Shown: piece after piece, positions 34,817 through 43,904 of the stretch
Position numbering within the stretch: the first letter of the stretch is position 1
Layout: every line of letters starts with the position of its first letter
Made by a program: the position numbers and the translations under genes
From: Nitrospirota bacterium
Lineage (GTDB): Bacteria > Nitrospirota > Thermodesulfovibrionia > Thermodesulfovibrionales > UBA6898
Length of the DNA: 64,000 nucleotides
Assembly (NCBI GenBank): GCA_016215155.1
Contig: JACRLQ010000054.1
Coordinates: 52,013-116,012 of the forward strand
Direction of reading: 5' to 3'
The notes under the pieces: model-generated
What the model was told of the DNA's origin: nothing
What the model saw: the letters and a program-made list of their open reading frames with translations, nothing else
Database searches by the model: none

Positions 34817-35231
34817 CCTCCCCTTGGCGGTAAGGGGAGGCTTGGAGGGGTTATGAGGTCTTTAAGAAATGATCCACTGCTAAAGCAGAGACGTCAGGAG
34901 CTCAGAAATAATCAGACTGAGGCTGAAAGAGTTTTCTGGTCTTTAGTGCGAAACAGACAGTTTAAGGGGAAGAGATTTTTTCGACAATACAGCATAGGCC
35001 CATATGTTCTTGACTTTTATTGCCCTGAAATAAAACTTGCCATAGAATTAGACGGTGGACAGCATAGCGATAACAGGGAATACGATGCGTTGAGAACGGA
35101 ATTTCTAAATGCCCACGGAGTAGAAGTAATCAGATTTTGGAATAACGAGGTCATACACGGCAAAGAGGGAATTTTGAATAGACTTTTATTGAAAGTAACC
35201 CCTCCTAACCTCCCCTTAGCCCAAGGGGAGG
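34817..35231. mobile_element. Hairpin-ended unit carrying a DUF559 nuclease gene
   Basis: The unit is bounded by matching hairpins: CCTCCCCTT-N6-AAGGGGAGG at 34817-34840 and CCTCCCCTT-N5-AAGGGGAGG at 35209-35231. Next to them, inside, TTGGAGGGGTT (34842-34852) and AACCCCTCC (35197-35205) are also complementary, so the ends form a 35-36 bp imperfect inverted repeat. The DUF559 gene fills the interior and even extends into the right repeat. The layout resembles a small selfish element or REP-like unit. No transposase is included. Confidence 0.65.
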
Positions 35232-35239
35232 GACAGTGA
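34853..35239 (+). CDS. DUF559 endonuclease-like protein
   Basis: A 128-residue Vsr/PD-(D/E)XK-fold protein. ELRNNQTEAERVFWSLVRNR and FFRQYSIGPYVLDFYCPE are typical DUF559 sequences, with likely catalytic acids in LDFYCPEIKLAIELDGGQH and the late VIRFWNNEV. ATG 34853 fits known family N termini and lies just inside the left inverted repeat; an upstream ATG at 34805 would translate through that repeat. The C terminus (TPPNLPLAQGEGQ) is coded by the right repeat. It interrupts a run of glycosyltransferase genes. DNA cleavage is inferred from the fold. Confidence 0.85.
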   Translation: MRSLRNDPLLKQRRQELRNNQTEAERVFWSLVRNRQFKGKRFFRQYSIGPYVLDFYCPEIKLAIELDGGQHSDNREYDALRTEFLNAHGVEVIRFWNNEVIHGKEGILNRLLLKVTPPNLPLAQGEGQ

Positions 35240-35244
35240 TCCCA

Positions 35245-36307
35245 ATGTCTACAGGAATCCCGAAAGAACCTAAATATAAAATCATGGATCAGGGCAGCTC
35301 TGAGCGCGGGATAAAAAGAGTCCTTGTCCTTTCACATATGTTTCCCCATGAAGGTCAGGCGAACCTCGGGTGTTTTGTCTCCGAGCAGGTAAAGGCGCTC
35401 CGGGAATTCGGGGGAATCGACGCCAGGGTCATATCTTGTCAGCCTTTCCTTCGTGATGTAACTGTTTATTCTTTGCCCTTCTATTGGATGCAGGCCTTGT
35501 ACTCCTACCGGAGGCAGGTCCATGAGGCTGAATGGTTTTTGCATGACGGCATTCCGACGCTGTTTGTACCCTACCTCGTAGGATTTCCCTTTGAATTCCA
35601 CAGCATGGCTTATCTGCAGGCGGTGCGCATGATTGCCGCCCGGATAAAAAAAGTTTTTGACTTCGAGCTGGTCCATGCCCACACGGGTTATCTCGACGGC
35701 ATTGCAGGCCGGTACCTGGCCCGCCGTTTCAAAGTGCCTTTTGTGATTACCGAGCATACGGGCCCTTTTAGTCTTTTGACGGACAGACCTGTCGTGCGCG
35801 CGATTACCTTAAAGTCAATGGCCGCGGCTGACAGGATTATCTGTGTCAGTCCTGCGCTCGAGGGCCAGGTCAAAAAATGGCTGCCCGCAAAAATTCATGA
35901 CAGGTTTGCCGTTATTCCTAACGGCGTTAATATTGAATTATTTCATCCTGCCAATGCTGACCGAAAAGGCATCCCTCATAAAACTCTCAACCTTTTAAGT
36001 GTAATGAGCCTGGATGAAAACAAAAACCCGTTTTGCTTGATGAAGGCATTCAGAATTCTGCGCGGGAAGGGACATGATTGCAGACTGACGATTGCGGGAG
36101 ACGGCCCGCTTATGAGCGAACTCAGGGAATGGATAACGGACAATGGGTATGATGACCGCATTGATCTTCTTGGATGGCAAAACAGAGAAACAATAGCGAG
36201 GCTTATGCAGGAAATTCGCGGAGGCAAATTACAGTTATGAAAAACTGGCGGGGCGGCTTTCTGAATTATATGAAGAGTGCAGCGGCAAGGGCGTCCAAAA
36301 AATATGA
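35245..36307 (+). pseudogene. GT4 glycosyltransferase broken by an internal deletion
   Basis: The intact frame runs to a stop at 36240 and matches the C-terminal half of the fusion at 27,972 almost word for word: VLVLSHMFPHEGQANLGCFV, VHAHTGYLDGIAGRYLARRF, LKSMAAADRIICVSPALEGQ. After ETIARLMQE (near 36213) the frame ends in IRGGKLQL. In the next frame FAEANYSYEKLAGRLSELYE continues to a stop at 36305-36307 and matches the fusion's own C terminus. By comparison about 233 bp is missing, removing the E-x7-E nucleotide-sugar motif and shifting the frame. ATG 35245 is preferred over GTG 35236 by spacing from GGAGGG. Confidence 0.85.
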
Positions 36308-36815
36308 AATACTAAGAGCTTCTTTTGCCGTTAGGCGCCTGGATGTCTGAATAATTTCAAATGAACGCGTTGTGCGTGAAAAACCCCTAAGGCGTTATTG
36401 CTCGATTGCCCGAAGGACAAACGCCCGGGGAACTAGCGTATCGGGCTTGCCGGATTATGGTATGAATCCGGCAGGATAGCGATATCATCCCTGCCGCTTA
36501 TTTGTCTCATCCCATTTTTCAATGATGGCACAGTCTTTGCTCGTAATTGAGTATGAGACTAATTTGTACATACCAGTATGGATTGGTTTTGAGCGCAGGA
36601 AGCAACCCACCCAACTGCCCCTCCCAGGAGGGGACCACGTCTATTAGGCTGGCTGCCGTTTTCAAAATTCCCTTGTGGGTGCGGGGGCGGGCCGGCATCT
36701 TTGATTGTAGGGCAGATTTTATAAGTAAAATACTTTATTTATTTTGCCTGGATTTGCTATTATATAATGCAGTGCAAGCGGCCCATTCCAGGCGGTGAAG
36801 GGGAATGAAAAGTAA
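36308..36815. other. Intergenic stretch with RNA-like folds and a decayed inverted repeat
   Basis: No gene is seen. It contains a potential pseudoknot and hairpin at 36391-36473 (separate entry). At about 36604-36690 a G/C-rich palindrome begins ACCCACCC and CCCCTCCCAGGAGGGG and ends near GTGGGTGCGGGGGCGGGC; it resembles the hairpin ends around the DUF559 gene and may be a solo or decayed relative. A TATAAT at 36763-36768 is a possible -10 box for the next gene, without a clear -35. Confidence 0.5.
36391..36473 (+). ncRNA. Candidate structured RNA with pseudoknot
   Basis: GGCGTT (36391-36396) can pair with AACGCC (36420-36425), while GCCCG in its loop (36408-36412) can pair with CGGGC downstream (36442-36446), an H-type pseudoknot. 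A perfect 9-bp hairpin, TGCCGGATT (36448-36456) with AATCCGGCA (36465-36473), follows at once. No known class was recognised. It lies about 340 bp before the PKD protein gene. Confidence 0.35.
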
Positions 36816-39782
36816 ATGACGTCAGGGAAAAAGATATTGATTATACTGACCTCCATGCTTTTTTTTGGCATGATTCCTTTCGCACGGTTTGCACATGCCG
36901 TTGATCCCTGCTACTCAAGCGCGTTGCCGGTTGCGATAGTAAGGGCGGGAACGCCCTCCTACTTCCCCTCTATCCAGGCCGCATATTCGGACGTTTCAAC
37001 CGTCTCCGGCGATATTATACGCGTCAAGTCCGGATATTATGCTGAAGCTCTCAGCCTTTCAGGGTCTTTTGTTCTTCCAGGGGTCACAATCTCAGGCGGT
37101 CACGACGATTGTTTTGCTCAAACTCCTTCCCCAGTAACCAATATCGACGGGACCATGACTATTTCCGGAGGCCCTGTGGTGGCGGACGGTCTCGCCCTTG
37201 TAAGCAATACTCACAGTCTGACAGTGACAGGCCTTCCGCTTGACACGGGCTCGGGGACGGTGACAAGCTCGTTGCCGGGGATCAACTGTGGGGCCGTATG
37301 CTCTGCTCGATATCCCGCAGGCACAGTAGTCACACTTACTGCCGTGCCGGATATCAATTCGCACTTTGACTGGCCCTCGAATTATCCCGCCTGCTCCGGA
37401 AGCGGGAGCGGGACCTGTACAGTAACTATCAACACTGATATTCAAGCGGTGATCAGCTTTACGATAAATGTTTATGATGTTTTTCTTTCTGTCGGTCCAG
37501 GGGGGAGCACCTCGCCTTCAACAGGTCAGGTAGTACAGTACGGCAATACCACCTGGTTTGATATCACACAGGACCCCGGTCGTCAGATAGACCAGGTTGG
37601 GGGCTGCGGCGGAAGTCTAGCGGGGAACAGATATACGACAGGGCCGATCACAGGCCCTTGCACCGTCAGCGTGACTTTTACCCCTACGGTGACCGTGACC
37701 AAAAACGGCACGGGGACAGGGAAGGTGACGATGTGGCCCGGGGAAATAAGCTGCGGCACAAACTGTCTGGACTCCTATCCTCTGAACAGCACGGTGCATC
37801 TGTCGCCTTCGCCCGAGTATGGGTCAGTGTTTGCGGGATGGACCGGGGCCTGCAGCGGCACGGGGCTATGCATTCTGACTGTTGACGGGAAAAAAACAGT
37901 TACGGCCACCTTTAATCTTCGTCCGCTGTCGGCAAACTTTATAGCCTCGCCCATGTCGGCAGCCGTGTCACGGAACATAAGCTTCAGGGACCTTTCCTTC
38001 GGCGCCCCGACTTCATGGTTTTGGAACTTCGGCGACGGCGCCACAAGCACCCAGCAGAACCCGGTCCATTCGTACAGTGCCCCGGGCAGTTATAATGTTT
38101 CTCTTACAGTTTCAGACGGAAGCACTGTCGATACCCGGACTATTACCGGCTATATGACCATATGCGGCGACACCTCGACCGATCCATCTAACTGCGGGTT
38201 CTGCGGCAATGTCTGCGGTACTCCTCTGTACGGCACGGCCGCATGTTCCATGGGAGAGTGCGGTTATACCTGCGCCGACCCGGAAAACCCCCTCTGCGGG
38301 CTGATAGATGTCGGAAATGAACAAAACGGGGCTCTGGCTGTGGCATCATCCCCTACAGGCGATGGCTTTTCGTTGTGGAACGCCCTTGACGGCGACCCGG
38401 ACAACGACTATACGAGTTTTACGGGGCCGTTGCCTGTTTATTTCAGTATCGGTTTTGGCCGGGAAGTGAGGGTCAAGGCAATAGAGTTGACCTGGGACAG
38501 CGATACCAATTATGCGACCGCCTATAAGATTGAGGACACTGATTATCTTTCCTCTTTCTTACTTACACAGATATATTCAACCAGCGGCGCGGCCGGAAAG
38601 ACACAGACTGTCACCTTCGGCACTCCGCAGAGCAGCTCATACCTCAGATTTACCGTAACAGGCATGAGCGGGACACTTCCCCTTCTTCTGAGGCAGATAA
38701 AGGTCCTTGCGGAGCAGCCTACGGCCCTTGAGACCCTGATCTACGAAGTACCCCCTGTTTCACAATATGAAGCCCTGAACTCCAAAGACCCGGCAAATCC
38801 CCTGTCTATTGACAGTCCCCGGTTGCCTTTCATCGGTAAATATGCGACAGTCGCCGATGCTGTGCTGAACGGCAACAATACACTTACGTCGCATCAGAAG
38901 ATGAAAGAATTGATCACGTTTATGGGCGACTATAAAAGGGGGCGGGCCTCATCGACAAAGCCCGAGGATACCCTGGCGGAGAAGATCGGGGTCTGCGGTC
39001 ATTTCGCAAGAGCCTCTCTTCCCCTTGCCGCGTCACAGGGTATTCCGGCCAGCATCGTGACCCTTGCAAATTATCCTCCCGGCAACGGCGACACAACGGC
39101 GGAATTCCGGTGGGACGGGAAATGGCGTTTATATGGCCCATTGTATGGGGCATATTATACGACAGAGCCGGGCAATGATATAAATCCCTATGTCCTGTCC
39201 TTTGACGAGCTCAGAGAAGGCGGCGGGCAGGACCCTTCGTCAAGCCTGGTTATCCTGAACCAGACCAGATACAATGCCCAATTACCGACCTCCGCCACGT
39301 ACTCGTCGCCCGCCATGTTCGAGAATGCTCAGCCGGGCGGCCCTATCGGTCCGGACCATCCTGTGTTTTATCCGCGTACGCTTGATTTGATAACAAACAA
39401 CACCTTGACTGCCGCCCAATATGACGAGCTGACTGTGCAGGGGGCGAAATACGTCGGTATTAACGGTGTTAACTATAATCAGGATTTTACACTGACGGGT
39501 CTTGTCCCGGGGGCTCCTCATAAATTGTCCATGACGTCGGGCGGGATCGGCTGGGACCACACCACCAAGCCTGCTGTGTTCAACGCATACGCATTTTCAC
39601 TTGGCAGCGGTTGTGTGATTACAGACGGCGGAACTTACAGCGTGACACCAGGCGCTTATGTGAATTGGGACGTCACTTTTATTCCCTCAAATTCTTCATG
39701 CGCCATAAGACTGGCGCATCCGTATATGGGGCCTGATTTCTTTTATCTCTATGTTACAGCCTATACACTGACACAACCGTGA
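36816..39782 (+). CDS. Exported multidomain protein: repeat domains, PKD, discoidin-like, transglutaminase-like
   Basis: A 988-residue secreted protein. The signal peptide ends near ARFAHA-VD (residue 29). A beta-helix-like start follows, then two or three bacterial repeat domains with GINCGAVCSARYPAGTVVTL and EISCGTNCLDSYPLNSTVHL. A PKD domain sits at about 375-450 (WFWNFGDGATSTQQNPVHSY), then a CGDTSTDPSNCGFCGNVCG motif, a discoidin-like beta domain (500-630) and a transglutaminase-like region with Cys in EKIGVCGHFARASLPL. The expected catalytic His-Trp is not evident: EFRWDGKWRLYGPL occupies that place. Likely a cell-surface protein; its role is unknown. Confidence 0.75.
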   Translation: MTSGKKILIILTSMLFFGMIPFARFAHAVDPCYSSALPVAIVRAGTPSYFPSIQAAYSDVSTVSGDIIRVKSGYYAEALSLSGSFVLPGVTISGGHDDCFAQTPSPVTNIDGTMTISGGPVVADGLALVSNTHSLTVTGLPLDTGSGTVTSSLPGINCGAVCSARYPAGTVVTLTAVPDINSHFDWPSNYPACSGSGSGTCTVTINTDIQAVISFTINVYDVFLSVGPGGSTSPSTGQVVQYGNTTWFDITQDPGRQIDQVGGCGGSLAGNRYTTGPITGPCTVSVTFTPTVTVTKNGTGTGKVTMWPGEISCGTNCLDSYPLNSTVHLSPSPEYGSVFAGWTGACSGTGLCILTVDGKKTVTATFNLRPLSANFIASPMSAAVSRNISFRDLSFGAPTSWFWNFGDGATSTQQNPVHSYSAPGSYNVSLTVSDGSTVDTRTITGYMTICGDTSTDPSNCGFCGNVCGTPLYGTAACSMGECGYTCADPENPLCGLIDVGNEQNGALAVASSPTGDGFSLWNALDGDPDNDYTSFTGPLPVYFSIGFGREVRVKAIELTWDSDTNYATAYKIEDTDYLSSFLLTQIYSTSGAAGKTQTVTFGTPQSSSYLRFTVTGMSGTLPLLLRQIKVLAEQPTALETLIYEVPPVSQYEALNSKDPANPLSIDSPRLPFIGKYATVADAVLNGNNTLTSHQKMKELITFMGDYKRGRASSTKPEDTLAEKIGVCGHFARASLPLAASQGIPASIVTLANYPPGNGDTTAEFRWDGKWRLYGPLYGAYYTTEPGNDINPYVLSFDELREGGGQDPSSSLVILNQTRYNAQLPTSATYSSPAMFENAQPGGPIGPDHPVFYPRTLDLITNNTLTAAQYDELTVQGAKYVGINGVNYNQDFTLTGLVPGAPHKLSMTSGGIGWDHTTKPAVFNAYAFSLGSGCVITDGGTYSVTPGAYVNWDVTFIPSNSSCAIRLAHPYMGPDFFYLYVTAYTLTQP

Positions 39783-39822
39783 CAATAGATGCCGCAACGT
39801 TCAGCCCGATCGAGGTGGACTC

Positions 39823-41175
39823 ATGACGAAACTATTGCTTATTATCGGGCTGCTGGTCTGGGCCGGCGCTGTCAGCGGAGAAGCCGGCGATATGCCTGAA
39901 CCGCCGATGCTGAATATGGAAATGCCGGACCTTCCGGCCGGAGAGGGGGGAGGTAAAGACGGACATTTCTCCGCCCTTTACATCGGCCCCGGCGCGGTCA
40001 ATCTCTATGTCGACAAGCAGGGCAGCGACGCTGACAACTGCACGGAAAAGGCCAGATGTCTTACCATCAACAGGGCGCTCAAGGTTGCGCCCTCGATAGC
40101 GGGAGGCATCAATATCTTCATCGGGGCCGGAGTATATAGAGAAAGCATAAAACTTATCGGGTTTCCCCTGAGCTTTGGGACCCGCATATCTTTTATAGGG
40201 ACCTTTAATCCGGTCACGGGAATCCCTGAAACCGTTATTGACAACGAAAACGTGAGACCTTTTGCGTTTCAGGTCCAGAAGGCCGTGCAGGCGCAGATAA
40301 AGGACATTAAAATAATCAACGTGGTGTCCGGTCAAAGCGCGATAATGGCGTCCGAGCATGTTTATCTGTATTTGTTTAATGTTCACGTCACGGCCCCTAC
40401 AGGTAAAGATACAATCTGCATCCAGGCAAAGACCAACAGCCGCATATATTCAAAGCGCACGAATATAGACGGCTGCAATATAGGGCTTGCGGCCGTCAAT
40501 TCGTCAGTTCTTTCCGCGGGGTACAGCCTGACAATTCCGGGGACTTTTATTGGCCTGACCGACGAAAACAACTCAAAAGTCCTCACCGATGCAGCCCTTA
40601 AGCAGGCCCCGGGGCGGCTGGTGGGGGCAAGATTGGACAACACCACGGACGGCAGCTCCTGCAGGATAACCGCTAATGATTCAACTTCGGTAACCTGCCG
40701 GGAAGGCCTTGCAGGGGGGAGGCGAAATTATTGGAGTAACGGGGATTCCTATGCGGTCCATGACGGCTCCGATTCATACTCAGGCACTACATGGGCCGGG
40801 CTCTATTATGCCGAAAACGCCTCGGGCGTCGTCCGCTATTCCTACTTTTCAAATAATACGAGGGCCATGGAAGTTCGGGCCCAGAGCAGGGCAAACCTCG
40901 TAGGCAACACTTTTTTGAACAATAAAATCGCCGTGTCCGTATGGGACGGTTCGACCATATATGACACCGGAGGCAACAATTTGTCAGGGAACGATCTGAA
41001 TTTCGATATCAGGACGGGGAGCACTTATGGAAGCCCTTCGATTACGCACTCCGTTCCCTGTGTTGTCTCAGCTGACTGTTCCAAACAGACCGGCCCCGGC
41101 TATTGCTGCTGGAATAGCAGGACGCGCAAACTCTACTTTGGAGACGGCGGGGAGGCGGTCGAGGTCGGAAGATGA
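39823..41175 (+). CDS. Secreted right-handed beta-helix protein
   Basis: A 450-residue exported protein with signal peptide (LLIIGLLVWAGAVSG). The start of the mature protein has VNLYVDKQGSDADNCTEKAR, the DUF1565-like entry to a pectin-lyase fold, followed by beta-helix coils (YYAENASGVVRYSYFSNN, NLVGNTFLNNKIAVSVWDGS). The C-terminal domain has paired cysteines (CVVSADCSKQTGPGYCCWN) and ends LYFGDGGEAVEVGR. It shares KLIGFPLSFGTRISFIG with the minus-strand protein at 45,603, so the two are paralogues. Glycan binding, structural or lyase roles are all possible. Confidence 0.78.
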   Translation: MTKLLLIIGLLVWAGAVSGEAGDMPEPPMLNMEMPDLPAGEGGGKDGHFSALYIGPGAVNLYVDKQGSDADNCTEKARCLTINRALKVAPSIAGGINIFIGAGVYRESIKLIGFPLSFGTRISFIGTFNPVTGIPETVIDNENVRPFAFQVQKAVQAQIKDIKIINVVSGQSAIMASEHVYLYLFNVHVTAPTGKDTICIQAKTNSRIYSKRTNIDGCNIGLAAVNSSVLSAGYSLTIPGTFIGLTDENNSKVLTDAALKQAPGRLVGARLDNTTDGSSCRITANDSTSVTCREGLAGGRRNYWSNGDSYAVHDGSDSYSGTTWAGLYYAENASGVVRYSYFSNNTRAMEVRAQSRANLVGNTFLNNKIAVSVWDGSTIYDTGGNNLSGNDLNFDIRTGSTYGSPSITHSVPCVVSADCSKQTGPGYCCWNSRTRKLYFGDGGEAVEVGR

Positions 41176-41289
41176 CAAAAGCGGCGACTGTCTTTTCGGT
41201 CCCTGTCTGTGGCGGGGGGGTGGCCGATAGAGGTATCATATAACATAGGGTCATGGGAGCGCTGTTTCGCACCCAATGGAGGTGAACGT

Positions 41290-41607
41290 ATGAGAATAAT
41301 GATTATTGTCGCGATGCTGATTCTAGCCGGCACGACGGAGAGTTCGTTTGCCGTCGGGCCCGGAAAGACGTTGACATGGAACACTGAGGTCGATAATGTG
41401 GTCTTCGACGGAAGAGTTCATGCTCGGCAAGGACTTACCTGCATGGACTGCCATGACGAGCCATTTCAGACGAGAAAAGGCGCGGCTATGATGAAGATGA
41501 GTGAGATCAATGCGGGAAATTTCTGCGGCAAATGCCATAACGGCACAAAGGGTTTCGACTCCAGAGACCCCAATAACTGTTCCCGGTGTCATAAAAAGAA
41601 GCCCTGA
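41290..41607 (+). CDS. Triheme c-type cytochrome (c7-like)
   Basis: A 105-residue exported cytochrome with signal peptide MRIMIIVAMLILAGTTESSF. Three haem sites, CMDCH, CGKCH and CSRCH, with the spacing and tail GNFCGKCHNGTKGF...NNCSRCHKK of triheme c7 proteins. ATG 41290 is chosen for the GGAGGTGA ribosome-binding site and the signal peptide. It stands among polysaccharide and surface genes, away from the other cytochromes. Likely periplasmic electron transfer. Confidence 0.88.
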   Translation: MRIMIIVAMLILAGTTESSFAVGPGKTLTWNTEVDNVVFDGRVHARQGLTCMDCHDEPFQTRKGAAMMKMSEINAGNFCGKCHNGTKGFDSRDPNNCSRCHKKKP

Positions 41608-41646
41608 AGATTGCCTGACTATACACTCCTATCCCCTGTCGAAGCC

Positions 41647-42589
41647 ATGACCAAAATAAGGGCGCGGACGATACTGTTTGCTTCATATGTTGTTTTGTCG
41701 ACAGTTATATCCTTGGCATATTTTGCGGGTAAGGCGTCAGTCGCTTATGGAGCGCAGACGAATATCACCGCTTCGCTCGTCGCGGACAAGGCCAGTCCAT
41801 ATCTGATGACCAGGACAGGGAAGGTGACCTTTACAGCGCGGGCCTCAGGCGGAACAGGGGATTATGAATACGCCCCCTGGAAAAGGCGGCTACCATATAT
41901 CGGTTTACGTCGTGAATTCCGGAAGCAAGTCCGGAGTCGACGCGGTGGGGTCCCTGTCATTTGATATAACGGATCAGCCGATGGTGTCGTCCGTAACGCT
42001 GACTGCCGACAAGACGAGTCCCCTATCCAAGGCAAAGGCACGGAAGGTGACCTTCACCGCAAAGGCCTCGGGAGGGGGCGGGAGATACGCATATCAGTTT
42101 TACGTCAAAGGACCCTCCGCCGGAGATGAGTGGAAGATGGTCCGGGATTACGGACCGTCAAATACACTCCAGTGGAAGCCCCCGAAGGCAGGCGCCTACT
42201 TTATATCCGTATATGCGAGGAACGTCGGAAGTTCGGCGAACGTGGAGGCCGCGGGGTCGATACCGTTTGAAATTACCGACTTGCCGTCGGAGATGGAAGT
42301 CTCCGTCAGTGCGGACAGGAAGAGTCCTGCGTCCAGGGCCTCGGCAGGAACAATAACGTTTGTCGCGCAGGCCGTGGGAGGCAGCGGGAAATATGAATAT
42401 CAGTTTCACCTGAATGGTCCGTCCACGGGAAATGCCTGGAAAGGCGTAAGGGATTATAATACATCGAATACCTTTCGGTGGAAGCCTCGGGAAGCAGGCA
42501 GGTATGTCGTATTAGTATATGCGAGGAATTCAGGGAGCCGGTCCGAGATGGAAGCCGCGTGGTCGGTCCCTTTTCTTGTGGGCGAATAA
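41647..42589 (+). pseudogene. Exported triple beta-sandwich repeat protein broken by deletion
   Basis: The first frame (ATG 41647) gives a signal peptide and the first half of a repeat: SLVADKASPYLMTRTGKVTF, GGTGDYEYA. It then runs out of frame to a stop at 41964. A second frame resumes at about 41873 (PPGKGGYHISVYVVNSGSKS) and continues with two full repeats to 42589. Compared with repeat 2 (YQFYVKGPSAGDEW to TLQWK) the first repeat lacks 83 bp, not a multiple of three. Repeat sequence resembles the small lipoprotein at 48,277. Either a pseudogene or a sequencing or assembly error. Confidence 0.75.
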
Positions 42590-42607
42590 TAAAGTCGAAA
42601 AGTATAA

Positions 42608-43828
42608 ATGAAATTGGACCGGGAGAAGGATTCACTTGGTATGAACGCCAAAAAAAATGAAGAATTGCAGGTCTTAAGGGCCTTCGCAATCCTGGCAGTC
42701 ATAGCGATTCATACGACAACATACTTTACGCTCGGCAAGGACATGGATGCGCTGAGAATAACCAACATAGTTTTGAACCGTATGTCCACGTATTTTGCCG
42801 TTCCCTGCTTCGTTTTTATAAGCGGTTTTGTCCTGGCCATAAAATATAAGGGGAACTTCCGGTCAGAGTCTTTTTATTACAGAAGGTTTGTCTCGACAGT
42901 GCCTCAGTACCTTATATTTTCCTTGGCTTATATGGTCTTTGCGGACTTTGGAAACATAACCGGGGGAAAAATAAATATCAGCGTTTCAGGGTTTCTTTCG
43001 AACCTGGTTTCAGGAAGCGCTTATTTCCATTTGTGGTTTTTTGTGGTCCTGTTTCAGCTTTATATGATTTATCCCGTTGTTGTCAGGCTGTATGAAAAAT
43101 ATAATGTGCGTTTTGTGGCTGCGTGCCTGCTGGTCAAGCTGACGATGAGCTCTCTTGTCATGGCGCTGGGCGTCCTTATGTTTAACACCTTTCCACTGTC
43201 TGTCGACAAAATTATTACGAATATCGATTTAATAATACGCAATCCCGTCTTTGGCAAAGATGCGGTTTTTGTGTCCCTGTTGTTTTGGTTTGTCCTGGGA
43301 ATCCATGTCTCAAGACACTATGGAAAAGTCAGGGCCATGCTGACCGGGACAAATCTCATGCTGCTCGGATTTGGGATGCTCCTGTCGGCCGCTCCGGATG
43401 TCCACCATATTTTTTCGGGGCTTAAGGAAGGCTACAATTATTCCGAAATACCAAAGCAATTCCGGGTGTCGCATCTTATTCTGGAGCCTCTCAGCACACT
43501 GCTGGCATTGATGTTTTTTCTTGCGCTTTCAATCAGGACCATTCGATCCTCCCGTTTTTTTGCCGTTATGGACTCCATAGGTTATTACTCTTTGGGTATT
43601 TACCTTGTCCATGCCATGATCATAGAATTAATTCGCAAAGAATTATTATATCGCTGGGGTATTGATTACAATTCACTGATATTTTATCCTCTAACCTGGG
43701 TTGGCTCGGCGGCGATAAGCTATTTCGCCGTCTATTTAATTAGCCTGGCGCCTTTTTCCGGCTGGATCATCGGTGTAAGAAAGAAAAAGGGGTCTGGAAG
43801 AGTCGAAAGGGCGGAGCCTTCACTTTGA
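42608..43828 (+). CDS. Acyltransferase 3 family membrane protein
   Basis: A 406-residue polytopic membrane protein with about ten transmembrane segments. LQVLRAFAILAVIAIHTTTY carries the conserved Arg and His of acyltransferase-3 enzymes, and VFISGFVLAIKY and YSLGIYLVHAMIIELI are later landmarks. Such proteins O-acylate surface sugars (OafA, WecH, and similar). ATG 42608 is used; a second ATG at 42641 (MNAKKNEELQV) is possible. It likely decorates the polysaccharide made by this locus. Confidence 0.88.
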   Translation: MKLDREKDSLGMNAKKNEELQVLRAFAILAVIAIHTTTYFTLGKDMDALRITNIVLNRMSTYFAVPCFVFISGFVLAIKYKGNFRSESFYYRRFVSTVPQYLIFSLAYMVFADFGNITGGKINISVSGFLSNLVSGSAYFHLWFFVVLFQLYMIYPVVVRLYEKYNVRFVAACLLVKLTMSSLVMALGVLMFNTFPLSVDKIITNIDLIIRNPVFGKDAVFVSLLFWFVLGIHVSRHYGKVRAMLTGTNLMLLGFGMLLSAAPDVHHIFSGLKEGYNYSEIPKQFRVSHLILEPLSTLLALMFFLALSIRTIRSSRFFAVMDSIGYYSLGIYLVHAMIIELIRKELLYRWGIDYNSLIFYPLTWVGSAAISYFAVYLISLAPFSGWIIGVRKKKGSGRVERAEPSL

Positions 43829-43904
43829 TTCATCCGAAGGCGGCGGCAGAGACGAACATGACTGCTGACGAACGCGCCTGTACAAAGGCGACAATGGAGG
43901 CATT

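Noticed and set aside
36547..36798. An 83-codon plus-strand frame in the gap after the broken glycosyltransferase
   Set aside because: It runs through a G/C-rich palindrome, lacks a ribosome-binding site and has no recognisable family.
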